A DNA stretch of 27,779 bases from a virus. The stretch's first letter is position 1. Every line of letters starts with the position of its first letter. Both the position numbers and the translations under genes were made by a program. Below are positions 1 to 7,248 of this stretch, piece after piece. The stretch covers positions 1-27,779 of IMG/VR virus record IMGVR_UViG_3300042154_001176; one strand, given 5' to 3'. The notes beneath the pieces were generated by a model that was given only the letters and a program-made list of their open reading frames with translations, ran no database searches and was not told where the DNA came from.

Positions 1-400
1 TGGCTGTGATTGATTCGTTGGCATCTCTTGGTTCAGGGAATCCGTTTTCAGATCCAACTTCGATGTCGAGATAAGCGATAGTAACTTTGTTAATATCCCA
101 AAGAATATCATCAGGATAACGATCGGCAATAAAAGCATACTCATAACGATTATTACCAAAAACAGGGAAATTATCGACACTTTCATACCTCTCCAAAAAT
201 TCTCTGCACTCAGGAATTGTTCCTGGTTCAATTGATTTGACAAACTCTCCACTCAGAGTCTTGTATTCTGTTTTCTCATTTGCAATGAGATAAAAGGTCG
301 GACGGAATTCAACTTTCCGTCTGACCCTCTTATCATTCTCGACACCACGATAGAGGATATATCTTCCAGATACCGAGATGTTTGTATAGAAATCAGCCAA
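1..400 (-). CDS. 43: DNA polymerase gp43, N-terminal part (cut by window edge)
   Basis: This is the first 133 codons of a family B replicative DNA polymerase with 3'-5' exonuclease; the rest lies beyond base 1. The N-terminus (ADFYTNISVSGRYIL...) lines up with T4 gp43 (MKEFYISIETVGNNI...). The exonuclease I motif is visible near the edge as AYLDIEVG, with the catalytic D-x-E pair. The only reasonable start is TTG at 400: an in-frame TAA lies two codons upstream, and the nearby ATG at 404 opens a frame that stops after three codons. A GGGG stretch at 407-410 is a plausible ribosome site. The start sits just after the stop of the Sm-like gene, so translation is probably coupled. The position downstream of regA/62/44/45 is as in T4, but here an inserted block separates it from regA. 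Confidence 0.93.
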   Translation of the reverse strand, partial: MADFYTNISVSGRYILYRGVENDKRVRRKVEFRPTFYLIANEKTEYKTLSGEFVKSIEPGTIPECREFLERYESVDNFPVFGNNRYEYAFIADRYPDDILWDINKVTIAYLDIEVGSENGFPEPRDANESITA

Positions 401-403
401 GCA

Positions 404-700
404 TTACCCCAGAATCAAATCTTTAGGAGGGACAACAATTCCTGCCCCGAAGATTTGATTATACCCGTTTTTCACTTCCTCGGCAACATCACAAATGACA
501 ATAGTTGATTTCTTGCTGATTGTGAACGGACCATTGCTTGCTTGCATCCACGGCATAAAGCCAAGAACTGGTCCCTCTTGTCGTCGCTGCATCACAGTTG
601 CAACTGGGTTTTTAAATGTGACCAATTCGTCTTCATTACTTGTAATTTCGACTACTAATTCCTCGCCAGTTACGAGTTTGATTGCTTTGATTTCGCTCAT
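404..700 (-). CDS. Sm-like (LSm fold) small phage protein
   Basis: This 98-residue protein resembles the Sm-like family found in cyanophage-type T4-like phages. It opens with a strand-turn-strand pattern (IKLVTGEELVVEI) followed by VTFKNPV, has a central GFMPWM segment, and ends in an acidic/aromatic helix plus GIVVPP. Sm folds usually form rings that bind RNA, but nothing in the sequence proves RNA binding here. The ATG at 700 has a good AAGGTG ribosome site, which lies inside the 3' end of the preceding gene. The stop TAA at 404-406 is immediately followed by the TTG start of gp43, so it is the gene most tightly linked to the polymerase. A second protein with a similar opening pattern lies at 26432-26836. 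Confidence 0.72.
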   Translation of the reverse strand: MSEIKAIKLVTGEELVVEITSNEDELVTFKNPVATVMQRRQEGPVLGFMPWMQASNGPFTISKKSTIVICDVAEEVKNGYNQIFGAGIVVPPKDLILG

Positions 701-890
701 TTTGTTTCACCTTTTTGTATTTGTCAAATAAATCTTTTTGCTTTGGGTTTTGTTTTTCACCATTTAAATATAAAGTATCGTGAATTATAACCCATGTATC
801 TTTACCAACTCTTAATTGCCAACCATTAAAATCTAATATCTCTATCTGTTTAGAGACAAGAAGATCGCGGAGTTCTGAGAGTGAATGCAT
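636..890 (-). CDS. Small hypothetical protein
   Basis: 84 residues, no family recognised. The N-terminal 50 residues look like a compact alpha/beta fold (LRDLLVSKQIEILDFNGWQLRVG, then WVIIHDTLYLNG). The last 35 are Lys/Asn/Arg-rich and low in complexity. The ATG at 890 overlaps the stop of the upstream gene as TAATG, with GGTGG just upstream, which supports real, coupled translation. The 3' end overlaps the next gene by 65 bases, more than any other pair here, and the odd tail is encoded in that overlap. Either the overlap is genuine or an ancestral stop was lost and the frame ran on. Confidence 0.6.
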   Translation of the reverse strand: MHSLSELRDLLVSKQIEILDFNGWQLRVGKDTWVIIHDTLYLNGEKQNPKQKDLFDKYKKVKQNERNQSNQTRNWRGISSRNYK

Positions 891-1090
891 TATTCTTCAC
901 CACCAGCAGTATCCATAGACTGACGCTTGAGTTTAAAGCCAACATGATTGCTATGAGCAGAAATGAACGAACGCTTTAGTTGCCCACGTTCATGTGCATC
1001 CTTAACCCAACCATTTGTCTCAGCCATTGCTAAAATGCGCTTGTATTGACGCGGAAGTTTAGCATTAAAAAAATCACTACGATTAGCCAT
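890..1090 (-). CDS. Small conserved phage protein
   Basis: 66 residues, basic, starting MANRSDFFNAKLPRQYKRIL. I recognise this opening, followed by a GWV...AHERG segment and a HSNHV segment, as a pattern that recurs in small proteins of T4-like marine phages; I know of no function for it. No membrane segment or cysteine pair is visible. It overlaps the end of the upstream glycosyltransferase by 8 bases, and its stop overlaps the next start (TAATG). It is therefore the middle cistron of a coupled run that leads to gp43. Confidence 0.65.
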   Translation of the reverse strand: MANRSDFFNAKLPRQYKRILAMAETNGWVKDAHERGQLKRSFISAHSNHVGFKLKRQSMDTAGGEE

Positions 1091-1796
1091 TTAATAGATC
1101 CTCACACTTTTTCCAGAACTCTTGTTGTTGATTTTCAATTCTAATCTGGAAATTATGCCAGAATAGATCTGCTTCTGGATTACCATACGTTGTCCCTAGA
1201 CCATAGTTTGGTAATCCGTTTTCCAAAGTCCAATATGGACGTCGATCTTGCTCCCAATCATACCGATATACACCTCTATCATACTTGGTTGGGAGATATA
1301 AGTCAATCTTTACATCAGATGACTCAGCAGCATAGGTGTATTCTTCGGCTACATCACCACGAGAAGTTTCTAATGCTGATGGACTTCCCATTTTTAAAAA
1401 GTTTTCTTTAGACAACGCTAAAGCAGAAGGTGCCGCAAACAAATGATTGTCGTTTTGAATATGCCCTGAACGTTGAGCATTGCCAACTAATGCGCCATCA
1501 GCAGCAAGAGTTAAATATGCTTCTATTGCATTCTCGCTTACTGGAACACAATCAATATCCAAAAATAGCACAACATCACAATCTAATTGTTTGTTTATGT
1601 TTTGACCTTTTAGTGTTGATACTGGTGCGCCATTTAATGTCCATATGTAATCCATAAACAAACCATGAGGAAATTCCCCCTGAACCATGATATGTTGAAT
1701 CTTTTTTGGATTAAATTTTTCTACAACTTTACGCTGATACTCGACAGTTTTTTTGTCGATATTTGGCATAAAATAAGAAGCGATACATGCTTTCAT
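1083..1796 (-). CDS. GT-A-like glycosyltransferase, sugar island
   Basis: 237 residues from ATG 1796. The N-terminus MKACIASYFMPN is a typical first strand of a nucleotide-sugar binding fold. VVLFLDIDCVP near residues 76-84 contains a D-I-D (DxD-type) metal/sugar-nucleotide motif, and the middle and C-terminal parts are rich in Tyr, Trp and His as in GT-A acceptor domains. The donor and acceptor cannot be read. A TTG at 1835 in the same frame would add 13 residues. It overlaps the upstream stop and has a good AAGGAA ribosome site, so it is a real alternative start; I prefer the ATG because the fold begins there. This is the last gene of the sugar island (FkbM methyltransferase, HAD, GT2, 2OG oxygenase upstream). 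Confidence 0.7.
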   Translation of the reverse strand: MKACIASYFMPNIDKKTVEYQRKVVEKFNPKKIQHIMVQGEFPHGLFMDYIWTLNGAPVSTLKGQNINKQLDCDVVLFLDIDCVPVSENAIEAYLTLAADGALVGNAQRSGHIQNDNHLFAAPSALALSKENFLKMGSPSALETSRGDVAEEYTYAAESSDVKIDLYLPTKYDRGVYRYDWEQDRRPYWTLENGLPNYGLGTTYGNPEADLFWHNFQIRIENQQQEFWKKCEDLLNG

Positions 1797-1831
1797 ATTA
1801 TTTACTCTGGTGTTCTTTAAAAATTCACTAA

Positions 1832-2548
1832 TCAAGATTTCCTTAAATCTTCAAAAATAAGATTTACATAATTTTGAGCAACAAGTCTATATTCTTTTTC
1901 CTTGAGAAAAGAAATAATCTCACTCGTTGTACCAGGAACAATGTGCTCACTTGGTTCAATTGTAATAATGTGTGGACGATACAAATTGAAGTCTATGTCC
2001 TTCAAAACTCGAAGATCTAGCCCTTCAACATCAATACTCATAATTAATGAATCGACATTACTAAAATTTTTTAATAAGTCGTTCACTCTGATAGTTTTGA
2101 CTTTAATAGACTGAACATTAAGATGATTTTTTTCAACAAAATTTTGACTTAACGTCGACAATTCATTTTGACTGCTGACAAAAAATTCAAGTTCTTTTTC
2201 GTCTGAATCTACTACTGCAGCCTCAATAATATAATCATTTGGTCTGTGTTGGCGTAGAGTTGCAGCTAATTTGGGATCAGGCTCTACAATTATACCATTC
2301 ATGCCGTAGACCTTTTGGAGTAGGAAAGATGCGCTAGTGCAAACTGGATGGTTGCCACCAATTTCTAGATATGCAAAAGATGCGCTGTGTAGATTATTGC
2401 GACGGATATATGCATTAATCATCTGGCAAATAACAACATCTTCGTAATTTTGGCTGTATGTTTCATCTAACCATGCTGGAATAGTTGGGTTAGGCATTTT
2501 ATTGTCTCTGACATAGTCATAGACAAATGGATTAATGATTCTGTGCAT
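1832..2548 (-). CDS. FkbM-family SAM-dependent methyltransferase
   Basis: 238 residues from ATG 2548. The SAM-binding core is visible: YLEIGGNHPVCTSAS (glycine-rich motif I), then GIIVEPDP with the acidic ribose-binding residue, followed by SIDVEGLDLRVLKDI and HIITIEPS, all characteristic of FkbM (Methyltransf_21) enzymes. These O-methylate sugars or small glycan-like substrates. A GTG at 2560 would add four residues; I chose the ATG because GGGG lies about 7 bases upstream of it. It overlaps the 3' end of the HAD gene by 17 bases. Its place among glycosyltransferases suggests that it caps or decorates the same sugar. Confidence 0.82.
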   Translation of the reverse strand: MHRIINPFVYDYVRDNKMPNPTIPAWLDETYSQNYEDVVICQMINAYIRRNNLHSASFAYLEIGGNHPVCTSASFLLQKVYGMNGIIVEPDPKLAATLRQHRPNDYIIEAAVVDSDEKELEFFVSSQNELSTLSQNFVEKNHLNVQSIKVKTIRVNDLLKNFSNVDSLIMSIDVEGLDLRVLKDIDFNLYRPHIITIEPSEHIVPGTTSEIISFLKEKEYRLVAQNYVNLIFEDLRKS

Positions 2549-3908
2549 TTTTAACCCCACTCATATATTTTTCTTGATTAAGATAGTATTCATTTAGATT
2601 TAATTGCGATACGTTCTCACACAAACGAAGAATCATCTGCTGAAATAACAATTTTAATTCTGCGTCAGAAACATCCGACAATTCCCTCTTAAGATTTCGA
2701 TATTCCGCAGAGACTTCAACTGCAAGTTCAATAGGTGCATGGATATCCTTAACATCTTTTGCATTCATCTCATTATCACCGAATGTAGCGGTGTATACTC
2801 CACCATGTTCTCGAATACTTTCGATAACACCATGATCGCCACAATTTAGTATTTCTACCATTTCGTTTGTTTGCCCCATCACACTATTCTTAAACATGTA
2901 AGAAAAGGTTTTAGGTAAATTCGGTTTTTCTTTAGTGTATTTAAACATATCCGAATAAATCAATATCTCAACTTCAAATGGGTAGATAGAACATATCTTT
3001 TCCCATGTTGCGCCAGTGCTTGAAATATCAACAAGAACATAGTCAGGCGGCAGATGCGTTTTTAAATACCCAACTGATTCATTTGGTTGGGTATATGCAA
3101 TTTTTCTAGAGAAGGGCAAATAATATGCATTTTCGTAGAACGAATTATATACTTTATACAAAAGTTGGCAGTCTCTTCCCAAAAACACCAGATTTTTATC
3201 TTTGTGCTTACGGTATAACAACTCACAACAAATCAACAACCAAGGTAGATTTAATTGGTTAGAAAGTTCAAAAAGTTTTATGTTTTGCTGATTGTATTTT
3301 AATCTAATCTCTCTAACAAGACTACCGAGCATAGCCATACCTTTAGAATAAAGATAATTCTCAACACCAGTAAATTGAACAGCATTAGGATAATGCTCTG
3401 CTTTAATGTTTCTTAGTTTAGGGTTTTCAACATCTGAAACATTATTGTCACCAAGATGGGTATTAATGAGATTAGTATTTTTTAGTTTGTCCCACAATAC
3501 ACCAGTTCTTTTATCAGAATTTGATTGATAAATTGTTATTTGCTTATCGCAACCAGCAAATCTAACAAGTTCAAGAATATCAGCACCAGAAAAATACATA
3601 TCTGAAATCAAAAGATCGCCATCTTGAACCTTATCGATGTTTTCTTTAATACCAAATATCTGATGTTTTTCTAATGAAACTTCAAGTTTATAATATTCCA
3701 TGATCTTATCAGATGGAATAATACCTCTATTTGCTAGATCACGATATATCTCATATAAAGATTTTGTTCCATCATCAGATTGTTTTCTATTAAAAACAAA
3801 GTTTGAAATATTAATTCGATGTTCCATTGCTGAAAGGATCGCATCATTATTAACAAATCTGCGAGCAATAAGCGTATCGAATACATCATAACTATTTACT
3901 TTTTCCAT
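2532..3908 (-). CDS. HAD-superfamily hydrolase, sugar-island type
   Basis: 458 residues. HAD motif I is SYDVFDTLI at residues 6-14, motif II is DLLISDMYFSG near residue 100, and a lysine plus HLGDNNVSDV near 150-160 forms motifs III/IV. The long C-terminal half is not part of the HAD core. It has an F-LGRD segment and several Tyr/Trp-rich stretches, as in large HAD proteins of polysaccharide clusters (COG5610-like). Probable role: phosphatase or phosphotransferase on a sugar phosphate; the substrate is unknown. The ATG at 3908 has GGGAA about 6 bases upstream and overlaps the GT2 stop by 13 bases. Base composition is visibly AT-richer than the replication genes, which fits recent acquisition. 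Confidence 0.78.
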   Translation of the reverse strand: MEKVNSYDVFDTLIARRFVNNDAILSAMEHRINISNFVFNRKQSDDGTKSLYEIYRDLANRGIIPSDKIMEYYKLEVSLEKHQIFGIKENIDKVQDGDLLISDMYFSGADILELVRFAGCDKQITIYQSNSDKRTGVLWDKLKNTNLINTHLGDNNVSDVENPKLRNIKAEHYPNAVQFTGVENYLYSKGMAMLGSLVREIRLKYNQQNIKLFELSNQLNLPWLLICCELLYRKHKDKNLVFLGRDCQLLYKVYNSFYENAYYLPFSRKIAYTQPNESVGYLKTHLPPDYVLVDISSTGATWEKICSIYPFEVEILIYSDMFKYTKEKPNLPKTFSYMFKNSVMGQTNEMVEILNCGDHGVIESIREHGGVYTATFGDNEMNAKDVKDIHAPIELAVEVSAEYRNLKRELSDVSDAELKLLFQQMILRLCENVSQLNLNEYYLNQEKYMSGVKNAQNH

Positions 3909-4639
3909 GGAAATTTCCCATTATATTTCTCGAGCATCTTCTTATTACCATCGATAAAGAATTCTTTTCTAACAGATATGCCTGTGCTTCCTACTCGATA
4001 TTTTACCGTATAATCGGCATTTGTGTCAAACTTTAATTTATTATTTTCGTGCATTAAAATTGCAGTCAATGCTCGGTCAACTTCCATGATTCCATTGTCA
4101 GGTCTAGCCTGACGATACCAGATTGGTGCAAGTTGAATAGCAACTTCGCGTTTTACAATGAAGCAATTAACATCAACAAAATTGTCATTCAGCACAGACT
4201 TCCATTTACCAAGATTTTCGCAGTCATCATTACAAATGAAGTTTCCTTGACTGTCGATAATTTGCCGCAAGGAATATGCCCAATCTAAATTCTTTTCCTT
4301 AATTACATTGACAAGGCTTTCTAGATGGTTAGGTGTAAATTCATTGTCGTCATCTAACCAGCAGATGTAATCACAATCAGCAAGCAATGTAAATGCACCA
4401 TAGATACGATGCCCATTGAATCGATTAGCGCCACTAGCATATGGAAGAACTATGAGATGTTCTTTAGTTGGATTAGGGAACTCTACTGCCTTTAAAATTG
4501 GATCAGCATCTTGCCATTTATTCTTACCATCAACTACGACAATGTGCTCATAGTTTTTGTAGGTTTGATTGCGTACTGACTCAATACAATTAGCGAGTCG
4601 ATCGCCACCAGTTGTGGCTGTAATTACTGTAATCTTCAT
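3896..4639 (-). CDS. Family 2 glycosyltransferase
   Basis: 247 residues, a GT-A fold. The classical GT2 opening is present: MKITVITATTGGDRLANC, then SVRNQTYKNYEHIVVVDG. CDYICWLDDDNEFTP holds the D-D-D metal/UDP-sugar motif near residue 118. A C-terminal RQARPDNGIMEVDRAL stretch is in the place where the acceptor loop and catalytic acidic residue normally lie. No membrane segment is visible, so it is probably cytosolic. ATG and the upstream stop overlap as ATGA, so it is coupled to the 2OG oxygenase gene. The donor and acceptor cannot be told from sequence. Confidence 0.86.
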   Translation of the reverse strand: MKITVITATTGGDRLANCIESVRNQTYKNYEHIVVVDGKNKWQDADPILKAVEFPNPTKEHLIVLPYASGANRFNGHRIYGAFTLLADCDYICWLDDDNEFTPNHLESLVNVIKEKNLDWAYSLRQIIDSQGNFICNDDCENLGKWKSVLNDNFVDVNCFIVKREVAIQLAPIWYRQARPDNGIMEVDRALTAILMHENNKLKFDTNADYTVKYRVGSTGISVRKEFFIDGNKKMLEKYNGKFPWKK

Positions 4640-5388
4640 AGTTTACTTCTCTTTTTACAAAATTCAATAACACTAGGATCGTTCTTCTGATCACCATATG
4701 GTGCATACAAAGCACGCTTAATTGGCTCAGCATTTACTTTTAAATTGCTAAGATAATAGACAGCCAAACTTCTTCGTGAAACATTCGCTGGGCATGTTAG
4801 TGGTTCTGGTAATCCATGCCAAGAGTTTTGTGCAGTATTGAAGAGAACTGCACGATTAAATTTGTTTTCAATCTTGGTGACGCATTCTTTAGGTTGATTT
4901 GTTTCTTCGTCGTGCGACCACAGTTCAAGTCCACCGCCCCACGCTGGATTCCAGTCTGGAGTCATGTAAATGATAAGATTGTAGTTCCTCATGTATGGAA
5001 CTTTTGGATGAAAAGAGTAATCTTTATGAATGTTTAGTTTTCCGCCAATGTTATGCGAGTGCATTCCACCGCCATGCAGACCAACATCTGGAATGATAAC
5101 AGGGTTTCCAGTTATCTTTTGTAGTATGTTTGAGAAGTAATCACCGCAAAGAAAAAAAACTGCATTATAAATGCTTGGAGAAAACCTGTCCCAATGAGAA
5201 CAGGCTTTCTTCTTTTCTACAGGATTGTCATACGCTACTGTCCAAACAGGATCGTCATGATCAGGAAACTCTTCTGCAATTTTCTGCGCATGGCGAGAAG
5301 TGAAGAAGTCGTCAATGACTACATGCTGAAATGGTTTTGCTTCGCGAAACTTATCCTTTATGGTATCAGTATTGATAGAATTTATCAT
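4636..5388 (-). CDS. 2OG-Fe(II) oxygenase, prolyl-hydroxylase-like
   Basis: 250 residues from ATG 5388. This is a double-stranded beta-helix dioxygenase with the iron ligands H121-K-D123 (in LNIHKDYSFHP) and H191 (NSWHGLPEP), and the 2-oxoglutarate-binding Arg at 205-206 (SRRSLAVYY). GGGLELW between them is typical of the family. The frame is open to 5451, but 5388 is chosen because it forms TAATG with the upstream stop and has GGGA just before it. Lying between a GT2 gene and conserved phage genes, it may hydroxylate a sugar or a protein side chain. It is not the TET/JBP type found at 16352-17644. Confidence 0.82.
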   Translation of the reverse strand: MINSINTDTIKDKFREAKPFQHVVIDDFFTSRHAQKIAEEFPDHDDPVWTVAYDNPVEKKKACSHWDRFSPSIYNAVFFLCGDYFSNILQKITGNPVIIPDVGLHGGGMHSHNIGGKLNIHKDYSFHPKVPYMRNYNLIIYMTPDWNPAWGGGLELWSHDEETNQPKECVTKIENKFNRAVLFNTAQNSWHGLPEPLTCPANVSRRSLAVYYLSNLKVNAEPIKRALYAPYGDQKNDPSVIEFCKKRSKL

Positions 5389-5876
5389 TAGTCCCAAAGA
5401 TTTTGATAATATTTTCCAAACAAACGGAAGCCATTCTTTTTGCGTTCCCAATATGCTTTGGCTTTGGCTTCGTCATATATGCCTTTGTCAGTCGTGACCA
5501 TTTCTTTCCAGTCTTGTCCTTCAACATCCACCCACTTATGTTTGGGCTTCTTGATCCAGAAGTTCGGCTCGCGATCTTTTGAATGCTCGGCGAAAGTCCA
5601 GATCATTTCTTTCATGATCCAGTCCCAACGCTTGAAGTGAAACTCGTCCACATCCCATTCGTTCTTCTTGGGTTTGGCAGCAGTTGAACGAAGATGTTCA
5701 GGTGCGTCTTCATCATCGGTGCACGGTGCGCCATGTTGAGTCTTGCGCAATTGCTTGAGCATCGGAAGAATGATGTCAGCAAGAGTGTGATCCATAGACC
5801 ATGTGTCCCATGGGTCAATGCGAATGGATTTCTTTTGTTCACCCTTTCGAGGATATTTTCCAATTGAAATCTTCAT
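5388..5876 (-). CDS. Conserved phage protein (DTWSMDHTLA family)
   Basis: 162 residues. I recognise the block RIDPWDTWSMDHTLADIILP, followed by PMLKQLRKTQHGAP, an acidic linker, and FKRWDWIMKEMIWTF. This is the signature of a widespread protein in marine and other environmental phages with no known function. The strongly conserved Trp, His and Asp residues suggest a binding or enzymatic role, but I cannot assign one. The short N-terminus (MKISIGKYPRKGEQKK) appears compressed compared with relatives I remember, which carry a longer stretch before the DPWD block. Its ATG overlaps the membrane-protein stop as ATGA, and its stop overlaps the oxygenase start as TAATG. Confidence 0.75.
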   Translation of the reverse strand: MKISIGKYPRKGEQKKSIRIDPWDTWSMDHTLADIILPMLKQLRKTQHGAPCTDDEDAPEHLRSTAAKPKKNEWDVDEFHFKRWDWIMKEMIWTFAEHSKDREPNFWIKKPKHKWVDVEGQDWKEMVTTDKGIYDEAKAKAYWERKKNGFRLFGKYYQNLWD

Positions 5877-6136
5877 AGAAAAATCACTCTCAATATTCCA
5901 GCAAATAAGATAACGCCGATGACTCCATTGAGAACCATCAGCGCACGATCATTCCACTTAAATCCAACATAGAACCAACCAACAGCACCGATCCAACTGC
6001 ATACAATATCTAGCCACTGAAGTTGCGTAACTCCACTTGCTCGAATAGTGATGCCAATCAAAACAATGATACTGGCAGCCCACTTTACATACCAAGTAAT
6101 ATCATACTTGGGTGTAATTGAATTTATCTTTGTCAC
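5873..6136 (-). CDS. Small inner-membrane protein, DUF6552-like
   Basis: 87 residues with three hydrophobic helices at about 17-34, 41-60 and 66-85. The polar WNDRAL motif sits between the second and third. The pattern ITWYVKWAAS...GWFYVGFKWNDRALMVLN resembles the DUF6552 family of phage membrane proteins, function unknown. The start is GTG at 6136; no ATG occurs in frame before the first helix. That GTG overlaps the TGA of the 29-codon basic gene (GTGA), so translation is probably coupled. Confidence 0.7.
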   Translation of the reverse strand: MTKINSITPKYDITWYVKWAASIIVLIGITIRASGVTQLQWLDIVCSWIGAVGWFYVGFKWNDRALMVLNGVIGVILFAGILRVIFL

Positions 6137-6222
6137 GATTTCTTTCGACGCGCCTGACGTTTCTTTGATCCAAGTTTAGCACGACCTTTTCCATGTCCCT
6201 TTGTTCCAGTTTTTGCAGGCAT
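6133..6222 (-). CDS. 29-residue highly basic peptide
   Basis: A 29-codon frame with 13 Lys or Arg residues, plus a His, and no Asp or Glu. It opens MPAKTGTKGHGKGRAK and closes KKRQARRKKS. Support for it being real: GAGGAG, a near-perfect ribosome site, about 8 bases before ATG 6222; a start one base after the preceding stop; and a stop that overlaps the next start as GTGA. The composition suggests RNA, DNA or ribosome binding, as in basic tails of ribosomal proteins. No family can be assigned at this length. Confidence 0.6.
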   Translation of the reverse strand: MPAKTGTKGHGKGRAKLGSKKRQARRKKS

Positions 6223-6223
6223 T

Positions 6224-6370
6224 TCATTTCTCCTCAGGAATAATAATTTTTCCGCATCTAGTGCATTTTTTATGCACTAGAATATCAAATGGGTAATAAC
6301 TGCAGCGACTTGGTCGCCACAGCCCTTCCCATTTATGTATATTAATTAGGCAGAGAATCCTTTCTATCAT
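6224..6370 (-). CDS. 48-residue cysteine-motif protein, DUF1660-like
   Basis: Starts MIERILCLINIHKWEGLW and contains C23 and a KCTRCGK zinc-type motif at residues 35-41. The layout of hydrophobic start, H-K-W, then C-x-x-C-G-K resembles the short DUF1660 phage family, a likely small zinc-binding fold. The ATG at 6370 overlaps the TGA of the preceding gene (ATGA) and sits close to AGGAGAGG. The stop lies one base from the ATG of the basic peptide gene. Confidence 0.6.
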   Translation of the reverse strand: MIERILCLINIHKWEGLWRPSRCSYYPFDILVHKKCTRCGKIIIPEEK

Positions 6371-6687
6371 CCTCTCCTCATCCTTGATATATCCTTCATC
6401 TGTTCTTCATCAATCACAGGCACAGCGTTTGATTTATGCATCGTAGCAATACCTTTGACAAGAGTGCCAGTATACTTCATCGATTCTCGACGATCAGTGT
6501 ATGACACTGTGGTCTTCAGAGACTGAAGATTGCGCGCATCTTCTGCACCAACTCGTGGACCATAAGAAAGACTCGGCAACTTCTCAACACCAAGAATGGC
6601 TGTTGACTTGCGATACTTGGTCGCAATCACACCTTTTGGCTTGCGTTTCTTTTTGGGTTTGAAACGCGCAGCGCAATAAATCATCAT
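6367..6687 (-). CDS. Conserved phage protein (GIATMHKSN family)
   Basis: 106 residues. A basic N-terminus (RFKPKKKRKPKG) is followed by a variable middle and a C-terminal signature, VKGIATMHKSNAVPVI, then an ISRMRR end. I recognise this C-terminal block from small proteins of many environmental phages; function unknown. ATG 6687 overlaps the upstream stop as ATGA; a second ATG follows immediately at 6684 and could also serve. No membrane helix or cysteine motif is visible. Confidence 0.72.
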   Translation of the reverse strand: MMIYCAARFKPKKKRKPKGVIATKYRKSTAILGVEKLPSLSYGPRVGAEDARNLQSLKTTVSYTDRRESMKYTGTLVKGIATMHKSNAVPVIDEEQMKDISRMRRG

Positions 6688-6872
6688 ACAGGATACTTCT
6701 CTACATGACCACTATAGAATCGCGAAACATCATTAATCTTTGCGAGCATCTCGTGTGGCACAGGCATATCATGAATTGAACTTAATGCAATCATTTCGTT
6801 TGCAAACTTTCGCAGTACACGAATCTCTTCCATTGTACCACGAGGCATAACCTCAAAGTCACCATTACTCAT
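6684..6872 (-). CDS. Small conserved phage protein
   Basis: 62 residues beginning MSNGDFEVMPRGTMEEIRVL, a start I recognise from several phage hypothetical proteins. The rest is predicted helical (RKFANEMIALSS...). No catalytic motif is visible. ATG 6872 overlaps the stop of the membrane peptide gene (ATGA), and the stop overlaps the next gene (ATGA). Confidence 0.7.
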   Translation of the reverse strand: MSNGDFEVMPRGTMEEIRVLRKFANEMIALSSIHDMPVPHEMLAKINDVSRFYSGHVEKYPV

Positions 6873-7027
6873 ACACCACCATTGCGCAGAGAATTCACTG
6901 CGTCCTCACAAATTTTAGATGCTTCGCGCAGCGCATTACGCATACGACGAATCTGATATTGAACATAAACTAAAGAAACAGACATCAAAAGAATTATCGC
7001 AAACAAGATTAGCGCAATAATATCCAT
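6869..7027 (-). CDS. 52-residue single-pass membrane peptide
   Basis: A short frame with one strong hydrophobic helix at residues 3-23 (IIALILFAIILLMSVSLVYV) and then a basic amphipathic tail (QIRRMRNALREASK). The expected topology is N-out/C-in, with the tail in the cytoplasm. It is supported by overlaps at both ends: TAATG with the upstream gene and ATGA with the downstream gene. Function unknown; small membrane peptides in early phage regions can act on the host envelope, but nothing here shows that. Confidence 0.62.
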   Translation of the reverse strand: MDIIALILFAIILLMSVSLVYVQYQIRRMRNALREASKICEDAVNSLRNGGV

Positions 7028-7248
7028 TAGACTTTCTCCACAAGTTTAGACAAAGTATGATCAGCAATTTTTGCTCGAATCATCGTAGGAATATCAGTGT
7101 ACGGATCCTCAAGAAAATAAGAGCAACCATCTCTCCAACTATTATACTTGACAAATCGAGCAAAATCAAGCATATGTTTTCTGTTATTAGTATCGAATAA
7201 GACTCTTGCTTTTGATGCAAGCACTGAACGACGGTATTCACTTATCAT
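7027..7248 (-). CDS. Small conserved phage protein
   Basis: 73 residues: a helical, basic start (EYRRSVLASKARVLF), then FARFVKYNSWRDGCSYFLEDPYTDIPTMI. The W-x-x-G-C-x-F-x-x-E-x-P-Y-x-D-I-P pattern is one I recognise from small proteins of environmental T4-like phages; function unknown. The ATG at 7248 lies inside the end of the upstream 35-codon gene, overlapping by 11 bases. The stop overlaps the next start as TAATG. Confidence 0.7.
   Translation of the reverse strand: MISEYRRSVLASKARVLFDTNNRKHMLDFARFVKYNSWRDGCSYFLEDPYTDIPTMIRAKIADHTLSKLVEKV

Noticed and set aside
4636-5388. Second DNA-base oxygenase
   Set aside because: Its H-x-D...H...R arrangement and GGGLELW segment are of the prolyl-hydroxylase kind; TET/JBP-specific segments and the clamp-type tail are absent.
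5612-5863. 83-codon minus-strand frame and similar overlapping frames (12462-12713, 15774-16025, 21667-22107)
   Set aside because: Each lies inside a gene with recognised motifs in another frame and lacks ribosome sites or junctions with neighbours.
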